This document shows positions 6,475-6,528 of a stretch of DNA of 6,528 nt, piece after piece (position 1 is the first letter of the stretch; the number at the start of each line of letters is the position of its first letter). Source of the stretch: an uncultured Cocleimonas sp. (GTDB lineage Bacteria; Pseudomonadota; Gammaproteobacteria; Thiotrichales; Thiotrichaceae); contig CALISP010000132.1 of assembly GCA_938041705.1 (NCBI GenBank), positions 1 through 6,528 on the forward strand, in the 5' to 3' direction. A model generated the notes under the pieces. The model ran no database searches. It was not told the origin of the DNA and saw nothing but the letters and a program-made list of their open reading frames with translations. Made by a program: the position numbers and the translations under genes.

Positions 6475-6528
6475 GGAAAGTACACCTCACAATTGTTAAA
6501 ATTGACTTTTTAAAAAGGAATCAAAACT

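Noticed and set aside
4425..6487. The 10-mer GGTGTACTTT occurs just after ppiD on the plus strand (4425-4434) and upstream of it on the minus strand (6487-6478), flanking the gene in inverted orientation.
   Set aside because: Many 10-mer pairs are expected by chance in 6.5 kb on two strands, the match does not extend, and no transposase or target duplication is present.
6490..6510. CAATT-GTTAA-AATTG followed by a short T run, terminator-like on the plus strand.
   Set aside because: Only a 5-bp AT-rich stem; too weak, and no gene is visible that it would end.

Overview
The window looks like a piece of ordinary chromosome from an AT-rich gammaproteobacterium (Gram-negative). The evidence is an MltD-type lytic transglycosylase, an inner-membrane PpiD foldase, a lipobox lipoprotein and low G+C by eye. 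I cannot name a genus. The MtaB-type tRNA methylthiotransferase, which E. coli lacks, argues against close enterobacterial relatives. I see no mobile element, CRISPR array, phage gene, rRNA or tRNA.

Layout. Positions 88-1509 (+) encode a periplasmic MltD-like transglycosylase with an unusually basic, Gln-rich spacer, and a rho-independent terminator follows at 1558-1582. Positions 1643-2215 (+) encode 5-formyltetrahydrofolate cyclo-ligase. The 87-bp convergent gap 2216-2302 holds a run of six C and no convincing hairpin. On the minus strand, a small lipoprotein (2303-2923) sits directly behind mtaB (2924-4213); the mtaB stop codon abuts the lipoprotein start. A 241-bp gap (4214-4454) holds a strong minus-strand terminator (4299-4331) about 120 nt after the ppiD stop. 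ppiD (4455-6368, minus) has two plausible sigma70-type promoters upstream, within 6369-6528.

How the genes relate. MltD (wall remodelling), PpiD (folding of exported proteins) and the lipoprotein all act in the cell envelope. Fau (folate repair) and MtaB (tRNA A37 modification) are cytoplasmic housekeeping. Only mtaB and the lipoprotein look like a real operon.

I did not find an obvious new system. The signals most worth a second look are a perfect 12-bp inverted repeat inside the ppiD coding sequence (5577-5605), an 11-residue-periodic amphipathic helix in the lipoprotein, the long tail between ppiD and its terminator, and the extreme basicity of the MltD homologue.
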